From JBOGNO01 sp050747245 (GTDB taxonomy: Bacteria; Acidobacteriota; Terriglobia; Acidiferrales; UBA7541), in assembly GCA_050747245.1 (NCBI GenBank), contig JBOGNO010000003.1, positions 124,001 through 188,000 of the forward strand: a stretch of DNA of 64,000 nt. The letters run 5' to 3'. Position 1 is the stretch's first letter. Every line of letters starts with the position of its first letter. A program made the translations under genes and the position numbers. Below the pieces are notes generated by a model. It was not told where the DNA came from and did no database searches. It saw only the letters and a list, made by a program, of their open reading frames with translations. Shown here piece after piece: positions 9,110 through 17,771 of the stretch.

Positions 9110-9661
9110 ATGAATGTGTTTCGCGCCGCTCTTGCTAGCGACTTCTGGATCACCGGAATCGCGATTGCCTGCTATATCCCTCGGGCATTCAGTGTGAACC
9201 AAGTTGATGGAGATCTCTTTTTCACGGAGGAGAAGCGGCAAGAGTATCGCCGGCGTGTAGAGAGTGTGACGCCAGACTCCCAGCGTCAGTGGGGAACGAT
9301 GGAAGTTGACCAGATGCTTCACCATCTCAACCTGGCGTGTGGAGGCTCGCAGGGCTTCTACGATCTTCCCGACGAGAGCTATCTAATTTCCCGGACGCTC
9401 TTCAAATGGATTCTCGTCGATTGGTATCCGGAGCAGCCGGTCGGCTTGCGGCTTCCCACGGGATTCAAAATCCCACATTCGCAGAGATTTGAGTTCGCGT
9501 ACGAAAAGGCACAACTACTGAAAATCCTAGACGCGGATTGGAATGCGAGAACTGCCGATGCCTGGAAGCCGCATCCAATGTTCGGCAAGATGACCCCAAC
9601 GGAGTGGGGCAAGCTCTTGCAGATTCACATGGACTATCACCTGCGACAGTTCGCAGCTTAA
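9110..9661 (+). CDS. DUF1569 / DinB-like protein
   Basis: This 183-residue protein has a DinB-superfamily four-helix core of the DUF1569 type. It shows 'EYRRRVESVTPDSQRQWGTM', a possible metal-binding histidine pair in 'DQMLHHLNLACGG', and the closing 'EWGKLLQIHMDYHLRQF'. I start at ATG 9110 because AGGAAGGA lies 9 bp upstream; the frame is open further up but has no better site. The first 30 or so residues are hydrophobic and unlike the usual family start, so they may be a remnant joined by the rearrangement that broke the upstream hydrolase. Function unknown. Confidence 0.7.
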   Translation: MNVFRAALASDFWITGIAIACYIPRAFSVNQVDGDLFFTEEKRQEYRRRVESVTPDSQRQWGTMEVDQMLHHLNLACGGSQGFYDLPDESYLISRTLFKWILVDWYPEQPVGLRLPTGFKIPHSQRFEFAYEKAQLLKILDADWNARTADAWKPHPMFGKMTPTEWGKLLQIHMDYHLRQFAA

Positions 9662-9918
9662 TTAATGGAGCCTTATGGAGTTGCGCCCGAGTCAGGGGCT
9701 ACCCGGAAGGAATCCGCTTGAGTAGCCGTAACCGCTGGAAGTCCCCCGACATGCCTTGCACCGAAGCGCACCCAGACCCAGAAATGGCTGCTGCAAGACC
9801 GGTGGTCAGGTATTCGGCTGTTCGGGAAGTTGACAAATGGTTGACAAATCGGTTTTTAGAGGGAGATCCCCGGAAAGGGGAAAAGTGAGAATCGCCGCGT
9901 GTTTACTGGTGATTTGAA
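9662..9918. other. Intergenic stretch beside the tRNA-Ile gene
   Basis: No gene with family resemblance is seen in these 257 bp. A frame on the plus strand is open across much of it but shows no motif. A short direct repeat, TTGACAAAT twice in a row, lies at 9830-9849. The stretch lies downstream of the 3' end of the minus-strand tRNA, where integrating elements often insert, but no integrase or copy of the tRNA end is visible. Confidence 0.4.
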
Positions 9919-9995
9919 TGGTGGGCCTGGGTGGACTTGAACCACCGACCTCGCCCTTATCAGGGGCGCGCTCTAACCACCTGAGCTACAGGCCC
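9919..9995 (-). tRNA. tRNA-Ile (anticodon GAU), CCA encoded
   Basis: Read on the minus strand the gene begins GGGCCTG, has a D-arm (AGCTCAG...), an anticodon loop CTGATAA with anticodon GAU, and a T-arm containing GTTCAAGTC. It closes with CAGGCCC pairing with the start (7 bp), discriminator A and an encoded CCA (9919-9921). The core is 74 nt plus CCA. In many bacteria tRNA-Ile(GAU) lies in the 16S-23S spacer with tRNA-Ala; here it stands alone. It separates the accessory-looking left block from the housekeeping genes to the right. Confidence 0.96.
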
Positions 9996-10079
9996 ACGGC
10001 GCTAACTTGGAGGGAAAACTCAACAATGATAGCCGCCCGGTGCGCGCAGGGTCAAGAAGCAGCGAAACGCAGGGCGCCA

Positions 10080-10457
10080 CTAGGCGACAGCGATGACGTC
10101 AATTTCGACGCGGACGTCGCGCGGCAGACGGGCGACCTCAACGGTCGAGCGCGCGGGCGGATTCGCAGGAAAAAAACGCGCGTACACGGCGTTCATAGCG
10201 GCGAAATCATTCATGTCTTTGAGAAAAACGCTGGTTTTCACGGCGCGTTCGAGAGAAGAACCCGCAGCAGTGAGGATGGCTTGAAGATTTTCGAGGACGC
10301 GCTCGGTCTGGCGAGCGATGTCTCCCTCGACAAGCTGGCCCGTTGCGGGATCAAATGCAATTTGCCCGGAAACAAAAATAAAGCCGTTCGCTTTGATGGC
10401 TTGAGAATAGGGGCCGATGGCTTTCGGCCCGCGTTCGGTAGCGATGACTTCCCTCAC
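10080..10457 (-). CDS. ridA: RidA family reactive-intermediate deaminase
   Basis: This 125-residue enzyme hydrolyses reactive enamines/imines produced by PLP enzymes such as threonine dehydratase, releasing ammonia and protecting other PLP proteins. The sequence is full length and typical: 'AIGPYSQAIKANGFIFVSGQ' near the start, 'LENLQAIL', 'FLKDMNDFAAMNAVY' and the active-site arginine in 'PPARSTVEVARLPRD' (about residue 105). The homotrimeric Rid fold is implied. It begins 9 bp after the upstream lipoprotein gene on the same strand, so the two are probably cotranscribed. Confidence 0.95.
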   Translation of the reverse strand: MREVIATERGPKAIGPYSQAIKANGFIFVSGQIAFDPATGQLVEGDIARQTERVLENLQAILTAAGSSLERAVKTSVFLKDMNDFAAMNAVYARFFPANPPARSTVEVARLPRDVRVEIDVIAVA

Positions 10458-10466
10458 TTTTCCTCC

Positions 10467-11948
10467 CTAATGACTCGCGTCCGCCTCCCGCGCGTAGCGC
10501 GCGCGAAAATCCGCAGGAATTCCCGGGCGATCGAGCCAGGCGCGGAAAAAATCCGCCAGGTTCTTTCCTGTAGAAGACTCGAGCGACGAGCGCAACTCGG
10601 GAAATCCTGCCACATCCCCGCGCATCGTCGCGACAAGATTCCCCAAGCCCTGACGCACCGGTGCCGCGCCATATTGGTCTTCGAGAGCCACGAAGAAGAG
10701 CGGGGCTTCCGCCTCCGCGAGGCGCTGCAATTCCGGCGGGTCCGCCGTTGAAATCGAGCTCAACGGTTTCTCCGCCGCGTGCCGGCGCGCTTCATCATAG
10801 GCAGTGAGAAAATCCGAGACTCGAAGGCGGCGAGCTTCGGCCCCCCCGCGCGATTCTTCGGCGACAACCGTTGCGTAGCTCGCAAATCCCCGCTCCATCA
10901 CCAGTTGGGCTTCCGGAGAAACGCGCATGCGCTCTCCGATCCAGCAATGCGCCAGGCCGCGCTCGGCGAGCTCGATGAACGGCCGGCTCGAGATTCCGAG
11001 AGCGAAAATTTCGTGGCGCACGAGGATTCCGCCGGGAAACGCCGCGATGGGAGCCATTCCCGCATCGACTGGATCCTTAGCTAGCGACGAGCGGGTCTCC
11101 ACGATTCGCGCAGGCCAAGAATTCTTCCCGAGCAGCCCGAACGCATCTTCAAACGCTTTCCAAGCGCCGGCCAAGATTGCACCGGAGGAATGAGCGGAGT
11201 CCGAGGGCAACGAATCGAACGTCCAGAAAATCACCGCGACACCGGAGGATTCGATGCGTTGCTCATAATAGCGGCCGGCAACCACGAACGGTTCGAGGTC
11301 CTTCTTGGGCAGGCGAAATTTGAATTCCTTCTCAGCACCGGATTTGCGAATGCCCGCGGGCTGGCCGTTGGCGATAAGAAGGAAATCACCCGGAACAAAA
11401 AAACTCATCGGCGTGGGATCGGGACGCTCGACGTCATGCGCAAATAATTTCTTGGGCGGTTCGAGAACAGGAAACCAATCGAGAGGTTCGAGGTGAAAAG
11501 AGGTCTCGTCCACGGCAATACGTTCGCCGCCCGAAGGAGCGAGATCGTAGTCCACTTCGAGCGAACGCTTTTCTTTCTGCGGCCAGGCCGGCTCGCACGG
11601 AATATGGAAACTATTTTGTGGCTCGTCGGACGTTTTTGTTTCACGAGAAACGATTTGAGGCGAGACATCGCGGCCGTCCAAGAGAACGCGCAGGCCTCTT
11701 CTGCCGTAGGTTTCTTCGTCCGGGAGAGACACGTCAAAAGAGACGAGCGGCGCGTTGCCAACATTTTGCAGCGCGTATTGAGCGCGCACGGCCAGATGCG
11801 CGACAGGGCCCAAAACATAATGAACTTCAAGTGATTCCTTTTTTACCGCATAACCGGGCGCAAGAGGAACGCTGCATCCCGCGAGCGAGAAAATCGCGAC
11901 GCCGAGAACCAACCGGCACGAGCGAACGTTCAGGAGAGCTTCTCTCAA
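10467..11948 (-). CDS. Lipoprotein with degenerate M1-aminopeptidase-like domain
   Basis: This 493-residue protein starts with a signal peptide and lipobox (SLAGC). Two beta-rich regions follow, resembling the N-terminal domain of M1 peptidases. A helical region reads 'ELAERGLAHCWIGERM' then 'VMERGFASYATVVAEE'. This aligns with the M1 pattern 'HELAHQWFG ... NEGFA'. On that alignment the first zinc His and catalytic Glu of HEXXH are Arg and Gly, and the distal zinc Glu is Arg; only the second His remains. It is therefore probably a non-catalytic, envelope-anchored M1-like protein. The alignment is by eye. It lies directly upstream of ridA. Confidence 0.65.
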   Translation of the reverse strand: MREALLNVRSCRLVLGVAIFSLAGCSVPLAPGYAVKKESLEVHYVLGPVAHLAVRAQYALQNVGNAPLVSFDVSLPDEETYGRRGLRVLLDGRDVSPQIVSRETKTSDEPQNSFHIPCEPAWPQKEKRSLEVDYDLAPSGGERIAVDETSFHLEPLDWFPVLEPPKKLFAHDVERPDPTPMSFFVPGDFLLIANGQPAGIRKSGAEKEFKFRLPKKDLEPFVVAGRYYEQRIESSGVAVIFWTFDSLPSDSAHSSGAILAGAWKAFEDAFGLLGKNSWPARIVETRSSLAKDPVDAGMAPIAAFPGGILVRHEIFALGISSRPFIELAERGLAHCWIGERMRVSPEAQLVMERGFASYATVVAEESRGGAEARRLRVSDFLTAYDEARRHAAEKPLSSISTADPPELQRLAEAEAPLFFVALEDQYGAAPVRQGLGNLVATMRGDVAGFPELRSSLESSTGKNLADFFRAWLDRPGIPADFRARYAREADASH

Positions 11949-11998
11949 GGCAGCAAAATTCTACCGGGGCGGGGGGCAGCGGTCAAAAATTCAATTCA

Positions 11999-12616
11999 TC
12001 AAGAAGCGGGAAAGTGCTCAAGGATCTGGCGGTCGTTCCAGCCGCGACGCCGAAATGTTATCAGCGTGGATTTTTGATCGTCCGGAACACCGCGGCGCGC
12101 CAGCTCGAGCAGCAGGGCCTCGCTGAATCCCTCATTTTTTAGTTCGGCGAGGGACGCGCCAGAAAGTTCCGGTTTGCCCGCGGCGCGATGCCGCGCCAGC
12201 TCCAGAATAATTTCGTCTGAAAGACGAGCCAGCCGCATGGCCTGCGCTTCGCCCCAGAAATTCATCTGATCCAGCCGTGCGAGTTCGAGGACCGTGGACT
12301 CCTTTACGCCGGCCTGGGCGAGTCCCGCAACGGCATCGCCAGCATCGAACGGCCGATTGCGATCGTGATAGATCTTTACAATCGCGATGCAGCCATCGTC
12401 GGTCATTCCCGCCTGTTTGGCCTTCGTGAGGTCGGGGACTTCGACATTCGTGATGTCAAGCTTGCGAAGTTCTTCGATGGCGCTGAAACTCATCCCGATG
12501 TTGTCGAGTTGTGTCGTGTCGGTCCGCTGGCCCTTGTGGCATGCCGAGGTAAAAAGGATAAGCGCGGTCGCGATGAAAAGAGGCATGGCTCTTCGCAAGC
12601 AGAATTTCTGGCTCAC
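11999..12616 (-). CDS. Hypothetical lipoprotein, helical
   Basis: This 205-residue protein opens with a signal peptide and lipobox (FTSAC). The mature part is predicted helical and shows loosely repeated units of the type 'L..AG....L.LA', for example 'GLAQAGVKESTVLELARLD', 'RLSDEIILELARHR' and 'LKNEGFSEALLLELARRG'. Such spaced helical repeats suggest a binding surface. I do not recognise the family. It lies between the relA/spoT gene and the M1-like lipoprotein on the same strand, 58 bp after the former. Confidence 0.6.
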   Translation of the reverse strand: MSQKFCLRRAMPLFIATALILFTSACHKGQRTDTTQLDNIGMSFSAIEELRKLDITNVEVPDLTKAKQAGMTDDGCIAIVKIYHDRNRPFDAGDAVAGLAQAGVKESTVLELARLDQMNFWGEAQAMRLARLSDEIILELARHRAAGKPELSGASLAELKNEGFSEALLLELARRGVPDDQKSTLITFRRRGWNDRQILEHFPAS

Positions 12617-12674
12617 CGTTTAATTTTACCCGGATATTGCCACGGCGCGACGGCGTGTAGCGGAAAGATTACGA

Positions 12675-14882
12675 TCAGGCGTTATAAACACGCTCGATAT
12701 CGAAAATTCCGGCGAGCCGTTTCACATTCATCAGGATGCGCTCAAGCTGGCGGCGGTCATGCACGTCGAGCGACACTTGAATGAGGGCGTGCAAATTCTC
12801 GCTCCCGCTTTCGAGGTTGCGAATATTGGCGCCCGATTCGCTGATCGCCCCGGTGATGCCGGCAAGAATTCCGGGACGATCCTCGGTGCGGATGCGCAAG
12901 CGAACCGGAAACGTGGCGTCGGGACTGCGTGACCATTCCACGGGGATGCGGCGCTCGGATTCGTAGAGCAGATTGCGAACATTCGGACAGGAGACGGCGT
13001 GCACCGCAACACCGCGTCCGCGCGTGACATATCCGACGATGTCATCTCCCGGAATTGGATTGCAGCATTTCGAGCGGTGAACCATCAAATCGTCGTGCCC
13101 GCGCACCAGAATGACTCCATCGTGAATGCCGAGCATGCGCTTGACAGTCGAAACAATGTTGGCTGGTTTTTGTTCCTGCTGATCCACGAGTTGCCGATTC
13201 GTGGCTTTGGCGAGCACCTGCCGCGCCGACCATTTCCCGTAGCCGAGCGAGGCATACAAGTCTTCGACTCTGCCGCAGCCATACTCCGCTGCGACGCGGG
13301 CCCAGTCCTCGTCGGGAATTTTTTTGAGGCTGATGCCACACTGCCGCGCCTCATCCTCCATTAAGCGGCGGCCAACCTCGGTAGCCTCCTGGCGTTCGTG
13401 CAGATGAACCCAATGCCGGACCTTACTGCGCGCACGGGAGGTCTGGATAAACGACAACCAGTCGCGGCTGGGCATGTGCGCTTTCTGGGTGAGGATTTCG
13501 ATCACGTCGCCATTGGAAAGGACGTGACGCAGCGGAACAATCTGCCCGTTTACCTTCGCTCCGACGCACTGGTGGCCGACTTCCGTGTGGATGGCGTAGG
13601 CGAAGTCCACGGGAGTGGCGCCGCGAGGCAGCACGATGACGCGGCCCTTGGGCGAAAAGGTGTACACCTCTTCCGGATACAGATCCACGCGCAGAGTGGA
13701 GAGAAATTCGTCCGGCTCCTCCATTTCCTGCACCCACTCAATCAACTGGCGCATCCAGACGATTCGCTGATCTTCGGCGTGCTTGAGGTCGCCAGCCTCT
13801 CGCGGGTCTTTGTACTTCCAGTGCGCTGCGACGCCCTGCTCGGCAAGGCGATGCATTTCCTGCGTGCGAATCTGCACTTCGAAGGGCTGTCCGGCGTGAA
13901 TCACGGTCGTGTGCAGCGACTGGTAAAGATTCTGCCGCGGCATGGCGATGTAATCCTTGAATCGCCCGGGCACGGGCCTCCAAATCTGGTGAATCACCCC
14001 CAGAGCGGCGTAACAGTTCTTCACCGTATCAGTGATCACGCGTACGGCCATCAGGTCGTAAACCTGATCCAGTGCGCGCTGCTGGCGCTGGAGCTTGACG
14101 TGCACGGAGTAGAGCCGCTTGGTGCGGCCCTGGACTTCCGCAGGAATTCCGTTCTCGACCATTTTTATTGAAATGGCACTCTGGACTTCGTTCAGGAATT
14201 TTTCGTGAACTTTTTCTTTCGATTTGACTTTCTTGTCCAGCTCCAAAAAGGCCTCGGGCTCAAGATAGCGAAAGGCCAGATCCTCCAGCTCCCCGCGGAT
14301 CAGACCCATACCTAGGCGGTTGGCGACCGGCGCGTAGATATCAATTGTCTCGCGCGCAATGCGCTGCTGGCGCGTGGAATCGAGATAGCCCAGCGTGCGC
14401 ATGTTGTGCAGGCGATCGGCCAGCTTGATCAGCACCACGCGCACGTCGTTGATCATGGCCAGCAGCATCTTGCGCACGTTTTCCGCCTGGCGCGCTTCCG
14501 GCGCGAGCAAATCCAGACGGCTGATTTTCGTGGTGCCTTCCACCAGCTTGGCGACGTCGGGGCCGAAGAGTTCGGTGATTTGTTCGAGCGGAATTTTCGT
14601 GTCTTCCACCACGTCGTGAAGAAGCGCGGCGCAAAGCGTGGTCACATCGAGCTTCATGTCCGCGAGCAGGTGGGCCACTTCAAGGGGATGAGAAAGGAAA
14701 GGCTCGCCGGACTCGCGAAGTTGCTGGCGATGCTGCACGCGGGCGAAATCGTAGGCGCGGCGAAGCAGCTCGAAATCGTCGCCCGGCCGGTTGCGGCGCC
14801 CCTTATCCATCAACTCCACGAAGCGCAGGTCAATGGCGCGTTGCGCCGCGGAATTCAATGCGAATTTGCCGGCTGGTTCCAC
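12675..14882 (-). CDS. spoT: Bifunctional (p)ppGpp synthetase/hydrolase, RelA/SpoT
   Basis: This 735-residue long RSH enzyme makes and degrades the stringent-response alarmone. In order: an HD hydrolase domain with the intact metal motif 'CAALLHDVVEDT'; a synthetase domain ending in 'RFKDYIAMPRQNLYQSLHT'; a TGS domain ('VYTFSPKGRVIVLPRGATPVDFAY', written here in part); a helical/zinc-finger region with 'KCCNPIPGDDIVGYVTRGRG'; and a C-terminal ACT domain. Because the HD residues are intact it should be bifunctional, like Rel/SpoT of bacteria with a single long RSH. About 200 bp without a gene lie upstream of its start. Confidence 0.95.
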   Translation of the reverse strand: MEPAGKFALNSAAQRAIDLRFVELMDKGRRNRPGDDFELLRRAYDFARVQHRQQLRESGEPFLSHPLEVAHLLADMKLDVTTLCAALLHDVVEDTKIPLEQITELFGPDVAKLVEGTTKISRLDLLAPEARQAENVRKMLLAMINDVRVVLIKLADRLHNMRTLGYLDSTRQQRIARETIDIYAPVANRLGMGLIRGELEDLAFRYLEPEAFLELDKKVKSKEKVHEKFLNEVQSAISIKMVENGIPAEVQGRTKRLYSVHVKLQRQQRALDQVYDLMAVRVITDTVKNCYAALGVIHQIWRPVPGRFKDYIAMPRQNLYQSLHTTVIHAGQPFEVQIRTQEMHRLAEQGVAAHWKYKDPREAGDLKHAEDQRIVWMRQLIEWVQEMEEPDEFLSTLRVDLYPEEVYTFSPKGRVIVLPRGATPVDFAYAIHTEVGHQCVGAKVNGQIVPLRHVLSNGDVIEILTQKAHMPSRDWLSFIQTSRARSKVRHWVHLHERQEATEVGRRLMEDEARQCGISLKKIPDEDWARVAAEYGCGRVEDLYASLGYGKWSARQVLAKATNRQLVDQQEQKPANIVSTVKRMLGIHDGVILVRGHDDLMVHRSKCCNPIPGDDIVGYVTRGRGVAVHAVSCPNVRNLLYESERRIPVEWSRSPDATFPVRLRIRTEDRPGILAGITGAISESGANIRNLESGSENLHALIQVSLDVHDRRQLERILMNVKRLAGIFDIERVYNA

Positions 14883-15085
14883 GTTGGATTCATTTTAATC
14901 CGGCAGGCCCGCGCAGCGCGAACAATTTACGTGTCATTAGTTCCCGCGTGCATCCCGCGACGGATGAAAGGTGCTGCGGTTATTTCAGCACACGGCGGAG
15001 TTGATTGGAGACAAACACGTTGAGCAGGTGTCCAATTTACGAACGGACGAGACTTATCGTGGCCTTCGCTATCGTGAAGCGCGGT

Positions 15086-15910
15086 CTAAGAAGACGGCGT
15101 GGGATTCAGCAAGCGATTCTGTTTGATCTCCTTCACTTTTGAAACTAACTCTTCGGCAAGCTTGACGTCGTTTGCGCGGGCGTCGGCGGTCGTTTCCGTG
15201 TCGGCCTTCTGGCGATAGAGAAGATTGAGGTAAGCCATGGCGTCGTCATAATCCGGCTTTATCTCGATGGCTTTATTCAGGTCTGCAATACCTTCGTCAA
15301 TCAGCGAGCCATAATTTTTAGCGAAATCATCCCGCACTGCCGGTGCCATGGGTTCCTCTTCCCTTAGAGTCTTGCGGGCATTCGCATTGTAATTTGCGCG
15401 CGCTTCTTTGTTGGCCCGGTACGTGAGCGACCAATCGATTACGCCAATCCAGTAATAAGGCTCGGGGTCCTGCGGTCTCTGGTTGATGTGCATCATGTGA
15501 TATTTCTTCGACTCTTCGAACTTATTTCGATCGAAGGGAGTCCCGCCCATGTTGTAGAGGAGTCCGCCAATCCCATCAATGGCGTTGAGGTTGTTGGGGT
15601 CCTTCTCGAGAACTTCCTTGTATTCCTCGATGGCCTGATTCCCCATGCGCACGTTGTCCTCGGAGGGGGCCCCGGGAATGTACTGCGAAGCATAGGCAGC
15701 CGCAAGGTACAGCCGCGCGTTCATCAGATCCGGGTCGAGCGCTTTCGACTGCTTGAATAACTCAATCGCCTCGTCGTAGTGGCCGCCGGTGTACGCCTGC
15801 ACACCGTGATTGAGCTTGTCGCGAGCCTGCAGCTTCGCACAGCCGGTTCCCAAACCGGCGAGAATGGCAATCGCCAGGATTGCGATGCATGTATGGGAAT
15901 TCCGCCGCAT
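15086..15910 (-). CDS. TPR-repeat lipoprotein
   Basis: This 274-residue protein has a signal peptide and lipobox ending at Cys24 (GTGC). TPR-type helical repeats follow: 'AYTGGHYDEAIELFKQSKAL', 'AIEEYKEVLEKDPNNLNAI' and 'GIADLNKAIEIKPDYDDAM'. It is expected to be a membrane-anchored, periplasm-facing scaffold. The ATG at 15910 is chosen because AAGGAGAA lies 8 bp upstream; the frame is open further up without such a site. It is the last gene of the SecDF-TonB-ExbBD run, 93 bp after the second ExbD gene. Confidence 0.82.
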   Translation of the reverse strand: MRRNSHTCIAILAIAILAGLGTGCAKLQARDKLNHGVQAYTGGHYDEAIELFKQSKALDPDLMNARLYLAAAYASQYIPGAPSEDNVRMGNQAIEEYKEVLEKDPNNLNAIDGIGGLLYNMGGTPFDRNKFEESKKYHMMHINQRPQDPEPYYWIGVIDWSLTYRANKEARANYNANARKTLREEEPMAPAVRDDFAKNYGSLIDEGIADLNKAIEIKPDYDDAMAYLNLLYRQKADTETTADARANDVKLAEELVSKVKEIKQNRLLNPTPSS

Positions 15911-16003
15911 CCCCGTTCTCCTTAAGATGGTCTGTGCCAGCTGAGAAACAAAATTTGGCCGGCAAGAAAAACCCCGCACGGATGTTCCCCAGGGGCCGAA
16001 AAA

Positions 16004-16432
16004 CTACTGACCCGCTTCGATCTTCGCCGTAATCAGGCCCACACTGTCGATGCCTGCGCCGCGCATGATGTCAATAGCGCGAGCGACATCGTTGAACTGC
16101 GCCGAATCATCGCCTTTTACGAAGGCCACTTTTTCTGCGCGCTCCTTGAAAATGTCCGTCAGCCGAGGACCGAGATCATCCCAAGTCGTATCGTCCTGGT
16201 TGATCTTTACTTTTCCGTCGGCAAATACCGAAACCACAATGACTTTGTCCAGGATTGCCTGATTCTGCTGCTGATTCGGCGGAGCGGGCTGCGGCACTGC
16301 CGCATCGAGTCCGTGCGGCGTCGTGGGCGAAATCGCCATGAAAATAATCAGCAGCACGAGCAAAATATCAATGAGCGGCACAATATTCATGTCCGCCATT
16401 ACGCCCTTCTTGCCGCCAACTGCCATTCCCAT
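16004..16432 (-). CDS. exbD: ExbD/TolR biopolymer transport protein (second copy)
   Basis: This 142-residue protein has one transmembrane helix near the N-terminus that contains the proton-path aspartate ('NIVPLIDILLVLLIIFMAI'). A periplasmic domain follows, with 'GKVKINQDD' and 'GIDSVGLITAK'. It is full length. With ExbB it converts the proton gradient into movement of TonB. It lies 25 bp after another ExbD gene; two different ExbD subunits in one operon are common in this phylum and may form mixed dimers. Confidence 0.93.
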   Translation of the reverse strand: MGMAVGGKKGVMADMNIVPLIDILLVLLIIFMAISPTTPHGLDAAVPQPAPPNQQQNQAILDKVIVVSVFADGKVKINQDDTTWDDLGPRLTDIFKERAEKVAFVKGDDSAQFNDVARAIDIMRGAGIDSVGLITAKIEAGQ

Positions 16433-16457
16433 GGGAGACTCCTTTGTTCCTTATTGT

Positions 16458-16916
16458 TCAGCTGCCCGGCGGAGCGGCCGGCGCAGTTGTGGGAGCCTGT
16501 TTCGTCTGCAGCTTTTCGGTGAGCAGGCCGATTTTATCCACCCCCGCACTGCGAACTTCGTCCACGACTTTGACGACATCGCCGTACTTCGCTCTGGAAT
16601 CACTACGCACGAAGACGGTCTTGTCCAGACGGCTGGAGACTATATCCCTGACCTTCTCGCCGATTTGATCGAGCGGCAATTCGGTCGAGTTGAGGAAGAG
16701 ATGGCCGTCGCGGGTGACTGCCACGATTACGGCATCATCCTTATCGGCGTCGGGCAGGTCGGAAGCGTTTTGCGCTTTGGCCATATCTACCGACACACCT
16801 TTCTGCAACATGGGCGTCACGACCATGAAAATAATGAGCATGACGAGCATGATGTCCGCCATCGGCACCACGTTGGGCGTCGATACGACGTCCTGCGCCT
16901 TGGGTTTGTACGCCAT
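16458..16916 (-). CDS. exbD: ExbD/TolR biopolymer transport protein (first copy)
   Basis: This 152-residue protein has the same plan as the following ExbD: a short cytoplasmic N-terminus, one membrane helix with the functional Asp ('NVVPMADIMLVMLIIFMVV') and a periplasmic domain ('FVRSDSRAKYGDVVKVVDEV'). A low-complexity Ala/Pro/Thr tail closes it. It starts 4 bp after the ExbB stop, implying tight coupling. The two ExbD proteins are clearly different in sequence, so they are not a recent duplication. Confidence 0.93.
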   Translation of the reverse strand: MAYKPKAQDVVSTPNVVPMADIMLVMLIIFMVVTPMLQKGVSVDMAKAQNASDLPDADKDDAVIVAVTRDGHLFLNSTELPLDQIGEKVRDIVSSRLDKTVFVRSDSRAKYGDVVKVVDEVRSAGVDKIGLLTEKLQTKQAPTTAPAAPPGS

Positions 16917-16920
16917 GGTT

Positions 16921-17646
16921 TTACTTCTTTCCGGCCCGGCGCGTGATGAAGTAGTTGATCAGCTCCATCGAAGAGTTGTCCATTTCCACGTCGAAGGCTT
17001 CCACCCGGCTGGTGTAGATGTTGAATGCCCACACCGCCGGCACGGCCACCAGCAAGCCCAAAGCCGTCGTCACCAATGCTTCGGCGATTCCGCCCGCTAC
17101 CGCGGAAAGCCCGGTGGCTTTGGACGATGAAATTCCTTTGAACGCGTTGATGATTCCTACCACGGTGCCGAACAGCCCGACGAACGGCGCCGTCGAACCG
17201 ATCGTGGCAAGGCCGGAGAGGCCGCGTTTCATCTCCGCGTGTACGATGGCTACAGAGCGCTCCAGCCCACGCTTGGCGGCCTCGATGACTTCCTCATCCG
17301 CCACCTGTGCCGATGCCGCCTGGAATTCCGAAAGCCCCGTGGCCACCACCTTGGCGATGTGGCTCTTCTTGTTGCGCTCGGCGATGGAAATGGCCTCGTC
17401 GAGTTTGTTGTCCTTCAGCGCTCCGGCCACCTGCTGCACGAACACGCGCGATTGTTTGCGCGCTGCGCTGAACATGAGAGCCCGGTCAATCATGATGCCG
17501 ATGGACCAGGCCGACATGCAAAGTAGGATGACGACCACCGTCTTCGCCGGAATACCCATGGTGTTCCACATGCTGCGAATATCCCAACCCGGCTCGCCGC
17601 CTTGCTGCAACAGCCAAAAACCGAAACACGAAATTGTTGCAAGCAT
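16921..17646 (-). CDS. exbB: ExbB/TolQ/MotA-type proton channel protein
   Basis: This 241-residue inner-membrane protein has three membrane segments: one near residues 30-50, and two around 'LATIGSTAPFVGLFGTVVGI' and 'GGIAEALVTTALGLLVAVPA', the last two being the diagnostic MotA_TolQ_ExbB helices. As the pentameric partner of ExbD it energises TonB-dependent uptake across the outer membrane. It is first of the ExbB-ExbD-ExbD set, 125 bp downstream of the TonB gene. Confidence 0.94.
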   Translation of the reverse strand: MLATISCFGFWLLQQGGEPGWDIRSMWNTMGIPAKTVVVILLCMSAWSIGIMIDRALMFSAARKQSRVFVQQVAGALKDNKLDEAISIAERNKKSHIAKVVATGLSEFQAASAQVADEEVIEAAKRGLERSVAIVHAEMKRGLSGLATIGSTAPFVGLFGTVVGIINAFKGISSSKATGLSAVAGGIAEALVTTALGLLVAVPAVWAFNIYTSRVEAFDVEMDNSSMELINYFITRRAGKK

Positions 17647-17771
17647 AAAGTCCGCTCCTCCGTTTTTTCGTTATGCTCAATCGGCAGCGAGAGAGCCTGC
17701 CGTCCTAGACCCCGAAAACCCACCGGCTCTCGCAGAAACAAACAGCGGGAGCCGCGCCCATTTCCGATGTT

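Noticed and set aside
9918..10751. A 277-codon plus-strand open frame starting with a GLEPPTS peptide
   Set aside because: It begins on the antisense of the tRNA-Ile gene, a well-known false translation, and runs antisense through ridA and the next gene.
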